A stretch of 40,197 bases of DNA from NCBI RefSeq assembly GCF_013359725.1, contig NZ_JABFMW010000033.1:1-40197 (forward strand), given 5' to 3'. Under the pieces are notes generated by a model. The model ran no database searches, had not been told where the DNA came from, and was given only the letters and a program-made list of their open reading frames with translations. Positions 8,285-17,063 of this stretch are shown piece after piece. The DNA is from Pseudarthrobacter sp. C4D7. Its GTDB lineage: Bacteria > Actinomycetota > Actinomycetes > Actinomycetales > Micrococcaceae. Each line of letters opens with the position of its first letter. The stretch's first letter is position 1. The position numbers and the translations under genes are program-made.

Positions 8285-9069
8285 CGGCGGCGAAACCCGG
8301 CCACGGCGAGCGCCACCAACACCGCGATGGTGGCCGCGGACACCAGGACACTGTCCCAGGCGGTACCGTTCCGCAGGGGGTCGTGGGCGATGTACTGGAA
8401 GAACGGCGACACCTTCTGGATCCGGTCAAAGACCTCAACCAGGGGTGCCAGTGCGTTGACGATGTAGGCCAGGACCGCCAGCACGGCAGGAACGCCGCGG
8501 CTGATCCCGGTCCGTCCGGTTCCGGCTGACAGCGCCAGGGCCAGGGAGCCGAAAACGACTCCGAGGAGTGCCAGGTGGAGCATGGCCGCGGCCACCATGT
8601 CTGCTGGCAGAACCAGGTCCACCAGGCTGCCTTCAAGCACCAGGGACACGCCCATGACCGCGGCCAGCACGAAGGTGCCCGCCACCATGGCCAGGAACTT
8701 GTCCACCACTACCCTGCCCCGGCCCACGGGGTTGGAGAGCAGCAGGTCCATGGTGTGCCGGTCCTCTTCACCGCCGATGGCTCCCGCACCGGCGCTGACG
8801 GCGTAGATCAGCACGGCGATGGGCCCCATGAAGGAGAGCAGCTCCACCTGGATGTAGCCGGTGGGAGTGGACATGTCCGCACTTGAAGTGGCGAACAGGG
8901 AACGGAACGCCTCCGGCATTTGCTCGATGAAGCCGCTGATGGAGGGCTGGGACTGCACCGACGGCCAGACGGCGGCGTACATCGCCACGATCAGGACCAG
9001 CGAGAGGGCCCATGCCAAGAGCTGCCGGGCCTGGTCACGGAGGGTCTTCAGCAGGACGCTAGCCAGCAT
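8269..9069 (-). CDS. ABC-2 type transporter permease
   Basis: A 266-aa integral membrane protein with about six hydrophobic segments (near residues 15-35, 85-105, 130-150, 160-185, 195-220 and 240-260). The motif GGEEDRHTMDLLLSNPV is typical of ABC-2 exporter permeases, where the short cytoplasmic loop meets the ATPase. The start at ATG 9069 overlaps the stop of the ATPase gene by 11 bases, so the two are one transcription unit and one transporter. Substrate is unknown; pairs like this often export drugs, antibiotics or lipids, but nothing here decides. The frame upstream of 9069 lies within the ATPase gene and is not family-like. Confidence 0.85.
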   Translation of the reverse strand: MLASVLLKTLRDQARQLLAWALSLVLIVAMYAAVWPSVQSQPSISGFIEQMPEAFRSLFATSSADMSTPTGYIQVELLSFMGPIAVLIYAVSAGAGAIGGEEDRHTMDLLLSNPVGRGRVVVDKFLAMVAGTFVLAAVMGVSLVLEGSLVDLVLPADMVAAAMLHLALLGVVFGSLALALSAGTGRTGISRGVPAVLAVLAYIVNALAPLVEVFDRIQKVSPFFQYIAHDPLRNGTAWDSVLVSAATIAVLVALAVAGFRRRDVAG

Positions 9070-10036
9070 GGCGTGCCTCCGCTCCGGCCGCGGCGGGATG
9101 GCGCGCCGCATTGCCGGTGTTGCCCATTCCGTAGTAGCTCAGGAACGTCTCCTCCAGAGGTGCCTCGGAGCACTCGAAGTCTTCCACTTCCCGGGCGCTG
9201 ACCCGTTTGAGCAGGGCGTCCAGGGCCGACTGCGGGGCGTTGCAGCTCAACATCCGGCCGTCCACCAGTACGTCCCGCACTCCGGGAACGACGGCGAACT
9301 CCGCCGCGGATACATCCTCCGCGAAGTGGGCCCGAACCCGGTGCAGGGAGCGGGCGGCCAGGTCCTGCAACCGCTCCACCGCCACCAGCTTGCCGGCCCG
9401 GACCACACCGATCCGGTCCGCGACGCGCTCCACTTCGCCCAGGACATGCGACGAGAACAGGGCGGAGCCGCCGTCCGTTGTGTGTTCGCGCAGGATGGAG
9501 TGGAACACCTGCTGGACCAGGGGGTCGATTCCGCTGGTCGGTTCGTCCAGCACCAGCAGCCGCGGGCGGGACATGACCGCCAGGACCACGGCGAGCTTTT
9601 GCCGGTTCCCGCGTGACAGCGTGCGGGCCGCCCGGCCCAGGTCCAGTTCCAGCCGGTCCGCTACCTCTGCCGCCCGCCGGCCGTCGTCCCGGTGCCGCAG
9701 GTGGGAACAATAGGCCACGTGCTGGTGGCCGGTGAGGCGGTCGTACAGCGCCGGCTCGCCGGGAACGTAGCCCACCAGCCGGTGGACGTCGCGGGATTGC
9801 CGCCAGGTGTCGAGTCCCAGGACGGACGCCGTGCCGGACGTGGGCCGCAGCATGCCCATAAGGAGCCGGATTGTGGTGGTCTTGCCTGCCCCATTTGGGC
9901 CCAGGTATCCGAAGACCTCGCCCGGTTCAATGGTGAGGCTCACGTCGTCGAGCGCCGTGGTCCGGCCAAAGCGCTTGCTCAGGCCGGCCAGCCGCACCAT
10001 GCTCTCAGCGCCGCCTGCGTGCGCTTCCTGGCTCAT
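9059..10036 (-). CDS. ABC transporter ATP-binding protein (ABC-2 exporter)
   Basis: A 325-aa ATPase that energises the adjacent permease. Seen in order: Walker A GPNGAGKTT (about 48-56), a Q-loop region, a signature degenerate as LSRGNRQK instead of LSGGQ, Walker B LLVLDEPTSGIDP, and the switch His in ALFSSHVL. The roughly 100-residue C-terminal extension after the nucleotide-binding domain is typical of drug/antibiotic ABC-2 ATPases such as the DrrA type. ATG 10036 is preceded by TAACGT-N6, a probable leaderless promoter. The gene diverges from the DinB-like gene across 69 bp. Confidence 0.88.
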   Translation of the reverse strand: MSQEAHAGGAESMVRLAGLSKRFGRTTALDDVSLTIEPGEVFGYLGPNGAGKTTTIRLLMGMLRPTSGTASVLGLDTWRQSRDVHRLVGYVPGEPALYDRLTGHQHVAYCSHLRHRDDGRRAAEVADRLELDLGRAARTLSRGNRQKLAVVLAVMSRPRLLVLDEPTSGIDPLVQQVFHSILREHTTDGGSALFSSHVLGEVERVADRIGVVRAGKLVAVERLQDLAARSLHRVRAHFAEDVSAAEFAVVPGVRDVLVDGRMLSCNAPQSALDALLKRVSAREVEDFECSEAPLEETFLSYYGMGNTGNAARHPAAAGAEARHAG

Positions 10037-10042
10037 GCGGCC

Positions 10043-10048
10043 ACGTTA
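10043..10048 (-). promoter_or_regulatory. Leaderless -10 element TAACGT of the ABC ATPase gene
   Basis: On the minus strand TAACGT lies six bases before ATG 10036, so transcription should begin at or next to the start codon. No Shine-Dalgarno sequence is present. Confidence 0.5.
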
Positions 10049-10093
10049 ACGGGGGTGCTGCATGCGGCCCAGAGTCTTTCGGCCCGCAGAGCT

Positions 10094-10099
10094 TAGACT
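10094..10099 (+). promoter_or_regulatory. Leaderless -10 element TAGACT of the DinB-like gene
   Basis: TAGACT is followed by GCTCCC and ATG 10106. No purine-rich ribosome site is present between it and the start. Confidence 0.55.
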
Positions 10100-10105
10100 G
10101 CTCCC

Positions 10106-10624
10106 ATGCCTATCGTTCCTGATGAGAAGGACTGGACCTGGGTCCTGTCACAGCCCTGCCCGGAATGCAACTTCCATGCCGCGACGGCCACCCCTGCCAC
10201 GCTTCCCGGCAGCATTGAAAGCATGATTCCCCGGTGGCTGGCCGTGCTCCGCAGGCCGGACGCGGCCGAGCGTCCCGACGGGCAGACGTGGTCCGCTGTG
10301 GAGTACGCGTGCCACGTGCGGGACGTCTTCACCCTGTTCAACCAGCGCCTGAACCTGATGCTGGCCGAGGATGGTGCCCGCTTCGCGGACTGGAACCAGG
10401 ACCAGACGGCCCTCGAGAAGGACTACGCCAACGCCGATCCTTCCGAGGTGGGTCCGGAGCTGGCGGCTGAAGGCCACGAGGCCGCCGAGTCCTTCGCTTC
10501 CGTCCCCGAAGAGGAATGGGGACGGAAGGGCGTGCGCAGCAACGGCTCCGAGTTCACCATCCTGACGCTCGCCCAGTATTTCTTGCACGACGTGGTCCAT
10601 CACCTGCACGACGTCGACGGCTGA
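10106..10624 (+). CDS. DinB-like four-helix-bundle protein
   Basis: A 172-aa soluble protein of the DinB / YfiT-like superfamily. The putative metal ligands are the His in EYACHVRDV (helix 2) and the paired His in LHDVVHHLHDV (last helix). Many actinobacterial members are thiol (mycothiol)-dependent transferases or simply metal-binding bundle proteins. The two Cys near the N-terminus (PCPEC) are unusual and could bind metal or be redox-active. It has its own leaderless promoter, diverges from the ABC transporter pair and converges with cydDC 53 bp downstream. The substrate is unknown, and the short distance to the ABC genes is not evidence for a shared role. Confidence 0.8.
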   Translation: MPIVPDEKDWTWVLSQPCPECNFHAATATPATLPGSIESMIPRWLAVLRRPDAAERPDGQTWSAVEYACHVRDVFTLFNQRLNLMLAEDGARFADWNQDQTALEKDYANADPSEVGPELAAEGHEAAESFASVPEEEWGRKGVRSNGSEFTILTLAQYFLHDVVHHLHDVDG

Positions 10625-10677
10625 CGACAGGGCCGCTACCCCGGGTGCGGCACACGGAAGTTGCGGGCAAGCGGGGC

Positions 10678-13600
10678 TTAACGGACGGCCAGGGTTTCCT
10701 GCGGGTATTTGGCGGGTGCGGAAAGCTCCAGCCGGGCATCACCGGCGTGGATGTCGGCCGGGTTGTGCGTCACCAGCACCACGGTGCGGTCCCGCAGTCC
10801 AGCGCGCAGGTCCGCGAGCATGGCGGCCGCCGACTCTGCATCCAGGTGGGCCGTGGGCTCATCGAGCAGGATGACTTCCGCCCCGGTCAGCAGGGTCCGT
10901 GCCACGGCCAGGCGTTGGCGCTCGCCGCCGCTGAGGAAGGCACCGCCGGGGCCAATGCGGGTGTCCAGGCCTGCCGGCAGCCGTCCCACCAGGGCGGACA
11001 GTCCGACGGCGGCCAGGACCGCCTCCAGCTCACGGTCCGCATCGACTGGCAGGCCTTCCGCGGCCGGCCGCCCCAGCAGCAGGTTTCCCCTGATGGTCGA
11101 ATCGAACAGGTGGGCTTCCTGGGGGCACCAGGCCGCCCGGCCGGTGACCAGGGCCTGGCCGTTTGACGGGGGCAGGAAACCCAGCAGCACCGAGAGCAGC
11201 GTGGATTTGCCGGAACCGGACGGACCCGTAACCGCCAGCCAACGCCCCGGAACTGCCACCGCATCCAGGCCGGAGAAGACCGGAGAACCGCCCGGCCATG
11301 CCGCGGCAAGCGCCACCAGCTCGACGCCGGGGGCGTTCCCGGCCCTGGCGGACACTGATGCCAGCCCTGCCTGGGGTTCGCCGCCGTCCAGGGCGCCGGA
11401 CTCCCCCACCCGGCGCAGGACGGAACGCAGCGCGGGATACTGGCGCACCGCCGTCGTCATCGCAGCGTAGGGTTCCACCAGCGCAAGGAGCAGGAGGACC
11501 ACGACGGCCGCCGCCGCCGGTGCCACCTGGGCTGATAGCACCGCTGGCCCGGCAAGCCATGCGGCTGCCAGTGCGGCTGTGCCGCAGGCTGCAGTGGCAA
11601 CGGCGTGCCCCAGCCCGTCGGCCCAGGCGGAGCGCTGGGAAGCGCGCGTGGCGTCCCGGTCCTCGGCCAGCAGGGCGTCGAGCACCCGCGGCGCCACACC
11701 GTTTGCGTGCAGTTCGGCACGGGCATCAAGGGCAGCGGTCACGCGGCGCAGGACCCCGGAGCGCAGGGACTGTTCAGCAGCGGCTGATTTGCGGTCGCCC
11801 CACAGGGCGGCCGCGGGTGCCAGCAGCAGGCCGGCAATGGATGCGCCCGCCACGGCGGGAAGGGCGGCCGGCACCAGGACACCGGTGGCGGCCACGGCCA
11901 GGACGGACACGGCAAGCGCCGTGACGGGCGGCAGCACCACGCGCGGCAGCAGGTCGCGGACCGTGTCGACGTCGTCAATCACCGTTCCCAGCACGTTGCC
12001 GCCCTGCAGGAGCCGCCGCAGCGACAAAGCCCTGCGGCTCAAAGACTCCCAGAGCCGCCCCCGGAGCCGGGTGAGGGCGGCGAACACGGCATCGTGCAGC
12101 AGCAGCCGCTCCCAGTAGCGGAACACGGCCCGTCCGATGCCGAAGAACCGGACGCCGACGATGGCCGTCAGGAGGTAGAGGATGGGCGGTTGTTCACTGG
12201 CGCGGATGATGAGCCAGCCGGAGAGGCCGGACAGGGCGACGGCGAAGAGGGCCGCCAGGGTGCCCACGAGGGCTGCGGCCGCGAACCTGCCCCGCACCGG
12301 TGCCAGAAGAGCGGCCAGAAGGCGGACAGCGCCGGGGGTGGCCCGTTCCGGGGCGACTGCTGCCGGACCCTCCGCAGCGGAGTCCTCTGCGGGCTTCCCA
12401 GCGGAGGGGTCCCCAGCGGCGGGTTCCCCGCCGGATGCGGCGGGCAGCGGGGCCGGCAGGATCCCGGCAACGGCGCTGTCCTGCCGGGATGCAGCGGTGG
12501 TCCGGCCCTCCGGAGCCACCGGTACCAGCACGTCCGCCAGCTCCCTGGTGCGCTGGTTGTGGGCTACCAGGATCACGGTGACCTGGCCACGGAGCCGGCG
12601 GATGGCGTCCTCCACCACGGCTGCTGACGCGTCATCGAGGTGGGCGGTGGGTTCATCGAGCAGCAGGAGGGTTGCGCCGGCGTCTATCCGGGCGAGGCCA
12701 CGGGCAAGGGCCACGCGCCGCAGCTCCCCCGGGCTCAGCTCGGCCTGGTGCTTTGCTGCCAGGTGCCCGGCTCCGGCGCGTTCCAGGCAGCGGCGCGCGG
12801 CGTCCTCTGCCGTAAACCTGTCCGGGCCGTGGGCGGAGTCCGGCGAGAGATACAGCAGCACCTCATCCAGGACGGTTCCGGCCACCATGACGGGGTGCTG
12901 CGGCACCCAGGCCACCGCGCGCCGGTCTAGGCCGCTGATGGCTCCGGCAATGGTCGTGGCCCCGCCGTGGCCGATAATTCCGGCCAGGACACCCAGGACG
13001 GTGCTTTTACCGGCGCCGCTGGGACCGTCCAGCGCGGTGATCCTGTCCTGCGGCGCGGTGAAGCTGAGGGGCCCGACGGCGGTTCCGGACCGGCCCGCGT
13101 AGGTCACGGTGAGTCCGTCGACCGTCAGCGGTGCGCCGGGCCGTCCGGCCTTGGTGGCAGGCAGGGGCGTTGCCTCGGGGGCTTCGGTCACGGCGGCGGT
13201 TTCCGCGAGCGCCACCCTGCCGTCATCGCTGGCGTGGTGGGCGGTGCCGAGTTCCCGCAGCGGAAGGTAGCAGTCCGGGGCCAGGAGGAGTGCCAGCAGG
13301 CCGGCTTCGAGCGGCATGCCCCCATGGACCAACCGGACGCCGATGAAGACGGCCACCACCGCCACGGAGATGGTGGCGATGAGTTCCAGGGCCAGTGCGG
13401 AGAGGAAGGCGGTGCGCAGGGTGCCCATGGTGCGTGAACGGTATTCCTCCGAGATCTCCTCGAGGGCGTTCCGCTGGTCGCTGGCACGTCCCAGTCCCAC
13501 CAGGACCGGCAGGCCCTTGGCAAGTTCCAGCATGTGGGCCGACAGCCGCGACAGGGTGGCCTGGGCTTCCCGCACGCTGTCCTCGGTGTAGCGGCCGATC

Positions 13601-14106
13601 AGCACCATGAACACCGGGATCAGCGGAACTGTCAGCACGATGACCAGCGCACTGACCCAATCCGCGAAGAGGATCCGGGCTCCCAGCAGCAGCGGGATGG
13701 CGGCGCAGTTGACCAGTGCGGGAAGGAACTGGGTGTAGTAGCTGTCCAGGGCGTCCAGGCCGCGGGTGGCAAGGACCGCCAGGCCGCCGTCGCCCGGGCC
13801 GGTTCCGCGCACTCCGGTGCGCAGGGAACGTTCCAGCAGCTCAGCCCGCAGCTCTTCCTTAACGCCCAGGGCCGCGCGGCGCGCTGCGACGGCCTGCGCC
13901 CACACGGTGAGGGACCGGAGGACGACGCCGGCGAGTCCGGCGGTCAGTTGGCTCCCCCAGGCCGGGTTTCCGGCCACGAGGCCGGCCAGGACGGAGGCCA
14001 CCGCCTGGCCGATCAGGAGCAGGGACAGCGCTTTGAGGGCGGCGAGCAGTCCCAGCCAGTATAGGGCGGAGCGGGTTGCCGGACCGGTAGGGAAAGTGGG
14101 CCGCAC
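10678..14106 (-). CDS. cydDC: CydDC fusion: cysteine/glutathione ABC exporter for cytochrome bd assembly
   Basis: The product (1142 aa) joins CydD and CydC in one chain. Each half has a six-helix membrane domain and an ATPase domain. The first ATPase shows GPSGAGKST (about residue 364), signature LSPGELRR and LLLLDEPTAHLD. The second shows GPSGSGKST (about 964), LSGGERQR and ILLDEPTAHLD. An Ala/Pro/Glu-rich linker of about 60 residues (about 530-590) connects the halves. In E. coli CydDC exports reduced thiols and is required for bd oxidase maturation. GTG 14106 lies one base after the cydB stop, so translation is probably coupled; the frame above it overlaps cydB. Fused CydDC is known in actinobacteria. 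The gene converges with the DinB-like gene. Confidence 0.93.
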   Translation of the reverse strand: MRPTFPTGPATRSALYWLGLLAALKALSLLLIGQAVASVLAGLVAGNPAWGSQLTAGLAGVVLRSLTVWAQAVAARRAALGVKEELRAELLERSLRTGVRGTGPGDGGLAVLATRGLDALDSYYTQFLPALVNCAAIPLLLGARILFADWVSALVIVLTVPLIPVFMVLIGRYTEDSVREAQATLSRLSAHMLELAKGLPVLVGLGRASDQRNALEEISEEYRSRTMGTLRTAFLSALALELIATISVAVVAVFIGVRLVHGGMPLEAGLLALLLAPDCYLPLRELGTAHHASDDGRVALAETAAVTEAPEATPLPATKAGRPGAPLTVDGLTVTYAGRSGTAVGPLSFTAPQDRITALDGPSGAGKSTVLGVLAGIIGHGGATTIAGAISGLDRRAVAWVPQHPVMVAGTVLDEVLLYLSPDSAHGPDRFTAEDAARRCLERAGAGHLAAKHQAELSPGELRRVALARGLARIDAGATLLLLDEPTAHLDDASAAVVEDAIRRLRGQVTVILVAHNQRTRELADVLVPVAPEGRTTAASRQDSAVAGILPAPLPAASGGEPAAGDPSAGKPAEDSAAEGPAAVAPERATPGAVRLLAALLAPVRGRFAAAALVGTLAALFAVALSGLSGWLIIRASEQPPILYLLTAIVGVRFFGIGRAVFRYWERLLLHDAVFAALTRLRGRLWESLSRRALSLRRLLQGGNVLGTVIDDVDTVRDLLPRVVLPPVTALAVSVLAVAATGVLVPAALPAVAGASIAGLLLAPAAALWGDRKSAAAEQSLRSGVLRRVTAALDARAELHANGVAPRVLDALLAEDRDATRASQRSAWADGLGHAVATAACGTAALAAAWLAGPAVLSAQVAPAAAAVVVLLLLALVEPYAAMTTAVRQYPALRSVLRRVGESGALDGGEPQAGLASVSARAGNAPGVELVALAAAWPGGSPVFSGLDAVAVPGRWLAVTGPSGSGKSTLLSVLLGFLPPSNGQALVTGRAAWCPQEAHLFDSTIRGNLLLGRPAAEGLPVDADRELEAVLAAVGLSALVGRLPAGLDTRIGPGGAFLSGGERQRLAVARTLLTGAEVILLDEPTAHLDAESAAAMLADLRAGLRDRTVVLVTHNPADIHAGDARLELSAPAKYPQETLAVR

Positions 14107-14107
14107 G

Positions 14108-15157
14108 TCAGCCCTTGGTGGTGAAGGCCTTGGCGGCGATGGCCGGGAGGAAGCTGTGGGCTTCCGGGATGTGCGCGGCGCTGACGCGGCGGCGGAAGAC
14201 CCAGTACGTCCAGGCCTGGTAGGCGATGACCAGGGGAAGCCCAAAGGCCGCCACGATGCTCATCAGTCCCAGGGTGTAGTCGGAGGAGGAGGCGTTGGAG
14301 ATGGTGAGGTCAAAGGCGCTGTCCAGGGTGGAGGGCAGCACCACGGGGAACACGGCGCCGAAGATGGAGGCGGTCCCCAGCACCAGGAAAGCCCCCAGTG
14401 CCAGGAAGGCCCTGCCTTCGGAACCCCGGCGGGCCAGCAGCCATGCAGTGATGGCGGCGCCAACGGCCAGGACGACGGCGGCCCAGGTCCAGGGCTTGCC
14501 GTCCATGAACTGGATGGCGAGGGCCCATGCCGCGATGGGCAGGAGCAGGGCCGGCAGGAGCCGTACGAACCATTGGCGTGCGCGGTGCCGGACCTCCCCG
14601 TCGGTCTTCAGGGCCAGGAACGCCAGCGCGTGCAGGAGCGAGAACCCCACGACTGCCGCGCCGCCCAGGAGGGCGTATCCGCTGAACCAGGCCATGGGCC
14701 CGCCCTCACGGTCGCCGTTGGCGTTCAACGGCAGCCCGGTGGTGGTGAGGGCCAGCGCCGCTCCCACGCCGAAGGCGGCGAAAAGGGAGCCCAGTGCGAT
14801 GGCCCAGTCCCACCGGTTCCGCCAGCTGTCGGTGTCCACCTTCCCGCGGTACTCGAAGGCCACGGCGCGGAAGATCAGTGCCAGCAGGACCACCAGCAAC
14901 GGCAGGTAGAGCGCGGAGAACAGGGATGCGTACCAGAGTGGGAAGGCGGCGAAGGTGGCCCCGCCGGCGGTCAGCAGCCACACCTCGTTGCCGTCCCAGA
15001 CGGGTCCGATGGTGTTCAGCAGGACGCGCCGTTCAGTGTTGTTGCGCGCGAAGAGCTTCATCAGCATGCCGACGCCCAGGTCAAAGCCCTCCAGGAAGAG
15101 GTATCCGGTCCACAGCACTGCGATGGCGATGAACCAAATGGTGGGAAGCAGTTCCAT
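14108..15157 (-). CDS. cydB: Cytochrome bd ubiquinol/menaquinol oxidase subunit II
   Basis: A 349-aa membrane subunit of the high-affinity bd oxidase, predicted with eight or nine transmembrane segments. The N-terminus (WFIAIAVLWTGYLFLEGFDL) and the conserved NTIGPVWDGNEVWLL segment are diagnostic for CydB. It pairs with CydA to reduce oxygen to water with menaquinol, the actinobacterial quinone, conserving energy at low oxygen and tolerating inhibitors such as NO and sulfide. AGAGGA lies nine bases upstream of ATG 15157. The gene is 39 bp downstream of cydA and one base upstream of cydDC, in the same operon. Confidence 0.95.
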   Translation of the reverse strand: MELLPTIWFIAIAVLWTGYLFLEGFDLGVGMLMKLFARNNTERRVLLNTIGPVWDGNEVWLLTAGGATFAAFPLWYASLFSALYLPLLVVLLALIFRAVAFEYRGKVDTDSWRNRWDWAIALGSLFAAFGVGAALALTTTGLPLNANGDREGGPMAWFSGYALLGGAAVVGFSLLHALAFLALKTDGEVRHRARQWFVRLLPALLLPIAAWALAIQFMDGKPWTWAAVVLAVGAAITAWLLARRGSEGRAFLALGAFLVLGTASIFGAVFPVVLPSTLDSAFDLTISNASSSDYTLGLMSIVAAFGLPLVIAYQAWTYWVFRRRVSAAHIPEAHSFLPAIAAKAFTTKG

Positions 15158-15196
15158 TGTGTGTTTCCTCTGCTCAGTCTTTGGAGCCGGTGCGGC

Positions 15197-16801
15197 CTAG
15201 TAGGCGAAGGCCAGGACGTCGTCGGCGGGCTTGGTGCCTCCGTCGCCGCCGGGGCGGGGTGTTTCATCTTCGTTTTCGTCCGCGGGTGCATGGGCGAGTT
15301 CCGGCATGGCTGAGACCACCCCGCCGCGGATGTACTTGACCAGCAGCTTCACTTCCACCACCAGCAGGACGGCGTACACGGCGGTCAGGGCCACCAGCGA
15401 AGTGATCAGCTCCCCTGCGGAGACACCGGGTGATACGGCGGCTGCGGTGAACATGAAGACCTGGTCGATTCCGCTGGGATCCGGGTTGGGTGCCACCACG
15501 AACGGCTGCCGGCCCATCTCGGTGAAGATCCAGCCGGCGGCGTTGGCGCCGAAGGGTGCAAGGATGCCAAACACTGCCAGGCGCATCAGCCACCGGGATT
15601 CCGGCACCGTCCCCTTGCGGGTGATCCAGAGTGCCACCAGTGCTGCCAGCGCGGCGAGGCCACCAAAGCCGATCATCATCCGGAAGCCCCAGTAGGTGAC
15701 TTCCATGACGGGGACGTACTGGATTTCCTGGCCTGCACGGTCCCCGTAGATCGGGTTGTCAGGCAGGGTGGTCCCGTACTTCTCCTTGTACTCGGGCAGC
15801 AGGCTGTTGACGCCCTTCACCTCGGTGGTGAAATCGCCCTTGGCCAGGAAGGAGAGGATGCCGGGAACTTCGATCACTGCCACCACGTCGTCGCAGTTCT
15901 TCGATCCCACGTTGCCCACGCTGAGGACCGAGAAGCCGGTGCCGTCGTGGCACGCGGCCTCCGCCGCAGCCATCTTCATGGGCTGCTGCTGGAACATGAG
16001 CTTGCCCTGCAGGTCGCCGGTCACGGCGGTGCCGGCAAAGGAGATCATGGCCACCACGGCGCCGATGCGCAGCGAGCGGATCCATACGTTGTAGTCGGTA
16101 CGGTCACGTCCCGGGATGCGGGCGTCTTCACCGGGGACCACCCGGCCGTCGGCACCCACGGCGTCAACGCCGTCGTGCCGCCGGCGCCACAGGTGGTACC
16201 ACGCGATGCCCAGCAGGAATCCGCCGGCCACGGCCAGGGCGCCGAACAGGGTGTGCGGGACGGCCACCAGCGCGGTGTTGTTGGTGAAGACCGCCCACGC
16301 GTCGGTCATGACCGGCCGGCCGTTGATCATCTCCACGCCCACCGGGTGCTGCATCCAGCTGTTGGCCACGATGATGAAGTAGGCGGACAGCGCCGATCCA
16401 ATGACGGCAACCCACAGGCAGGCCAGGTGGATGGCCGGTTTGAGCTGTTTCCAGCCAAAGATCCACAGGCCAAGGAAGGTGGACTCGACGAAGAAGGCGA
16501 GCAGGGCCTCCAGGGCCAGGGGTGCGCCGAAGACGTCACCGACGAACCGGCTGTACTCGCTCCAGGCCATGCCGAACTGGAACTCCTGCACAATGCCGGT
16601 GGCCACGCCCATGATGAAGTTGATCAGGAAGAGTTTTCCCCAGAACTTCGTCATGCGCAGGTACTCGGGCTTGCCGGTGCGGTACCAGGCCGTCTGGATC
16701 ACGGCGACCACCAGGCCCAGGCCGATCGTCAGCGGCACCATCATGAAGTGGTAGACCGTGGTGATGCCGAATTGCCAGCGTGCGATTTCCAAGGCGTCCA
16801 T
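15197..16801 (-). CDS. cydA: Cytochrome bd oxidase subunit I
   Basis: A 534-aa heme-bearing subunit. Conserved residues can be mapped: His18 (E. coli His19, heme b595 ligand), Glu98 and Glu106 (E. coli Glu99 and Glu107, proton path), His152 in MQHPVG (E. coli His186, b558 ligand) and the quinol site GDLQGKLMFQQQPMKMAAAEA with its Lys and Glu. The C-terminal GRQPFVV segment is also typical, and the Q-loop is of the short type. The open frame continues about 630 bases upstream, but MDALEIARWQF matches CydA starts and lies directly after GGGA. The C-terminal 25 residues are charged. First gene of cydA-cydB-cydDC, divergent from blaI; the shared intergenic region holds three BlaI-type dyads. Confidence 0.95.
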   Translation of the reverse strand: MDALEIARWQFGITTVYHFMMVPLTIGLGLVVAVIQTAWYRTGKPEYLRMTKFWGKLFLINFIMGVATGIVQEFQFGMAWSEYSRFVGDVFGAPLALEALLAFFVESTFLGLWIFGWKQLKPAIHLACLWVAVIGSALSAYFIIVANSWMQHPVGVEMINGRPVMTDAWAVFTNNTALVAVPHTLFGALAVAGGFLLGIAWYHLWRRRHDGVDAVGADGRVVPGEDARIPGRDRTDYNVWIRSLRIGAVVAMISFAGTAVTGDLQGKLMFQQQPMKMAAAEAACHDGTGFSVLSVGNVGSKNCDDVVAVIEVPGILSFLAKGDFTTEVKGVNSLLPEYKEKYGTTLPDNPIYGDRAGQEIQYVPVMEVTYWGFRMMIGFGGLAALAALVALWITRKGTVPESRWLMRLAVFGILAPFGANAAGWIFTEMGRQPFVVAPNPDPSGIDQVFMFTAAAVSPGVSAGELITSLVALTAVYAVLLVVEVKLLVKYIRGGVVSAMPELAHAPADENEDETPRPGGDGGTKPADDVLAFAY

Positions 16802-16830
16802 GGCAGTCCCTACTGTTAGCCGATGCAGTT

Positions 16831-16847
16831 TTCTACGCTTCGTAGAA
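16831..16847. promoter_or_regulatory. BlaI-type operator 1, TTCTACG-CTT-CGTAGAA
   Basis: A perfect 17-bp dyad with 7-bp arms, 30 bp upstream of the cydA start. It resembles the CTACA/TGTAG dyads bound by BlaI/MecI repressors and lies beside the blaI gene. It borders a possible cydA -10 element (TACAGT on the minus strand, 16847-16852). Confidence 0.7.
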
Positions 16848-16854
16848 CTGTAAC

Positions 16855-16871
16855 TTCTACAAAGTGTAGAA
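16855..16871. promoter_or_regulatory. BlaI-type operator 2, TTCTACA-AAG-TGTAGAA
   Basis: A second perfect 17-bp dyad with 7-bp arms. Its centre is 24 bp from that of operator 1 and it lies in the -35/spacer region of the possible cydA promoter. The two sites together would cover the promoter. Confidence 0.7.
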
Positions 16872-16942
16872 CATGGTCGGTGGACGACGAAAACCATTCG
16901 CCCTCCCCTAGGATCGCCCACCTGGCCGCGGCGCGCCAGATG

Positions 16943-16959
16943 TTCTACCCGATGTAGAA
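16943..16959. promoter_or_regulatory. BlaI-type operator 3, TTCTAC-CCGAT-GTAGAA
   Basis: A third copy with perfect 6-bp arms and the same 5-bp spacer, in looser symmetric flanks (AGAT ... ATCT). It is nearer to blaI, roughly where the -35 would lie if TAAATT at 16978-16983 is the blaI -10. This fits autoregulation. Confidence 0.65.
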
Positions 16960-17063
16960 GGATCTGCTGTTTCGGGGTAAATTTAGTTGTGTAGTTGAAC
17001 AACCGTGTGGCGTCACCGGGCGACTCGAAGCGCACGGTGCGGGGAAATAAAGGAAAAAGTGAC

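Noticed and set aside
10625..10677. CCGC-ACCC / GGGT-GCGG symmetry between the converging dinB-like gene and cydDC
   Set aside because: The loop would be one base with a bulge; not a workable hairpin.
16986..17003. Possible Rex-type or other dyad GTTGT-N8-ACAAC before blaI
   Set aside because: Rex sites need TTGTG-N8-CACAA; only one half fits. Short 5-bp arms are weak evidence, so it is not listed as a site.
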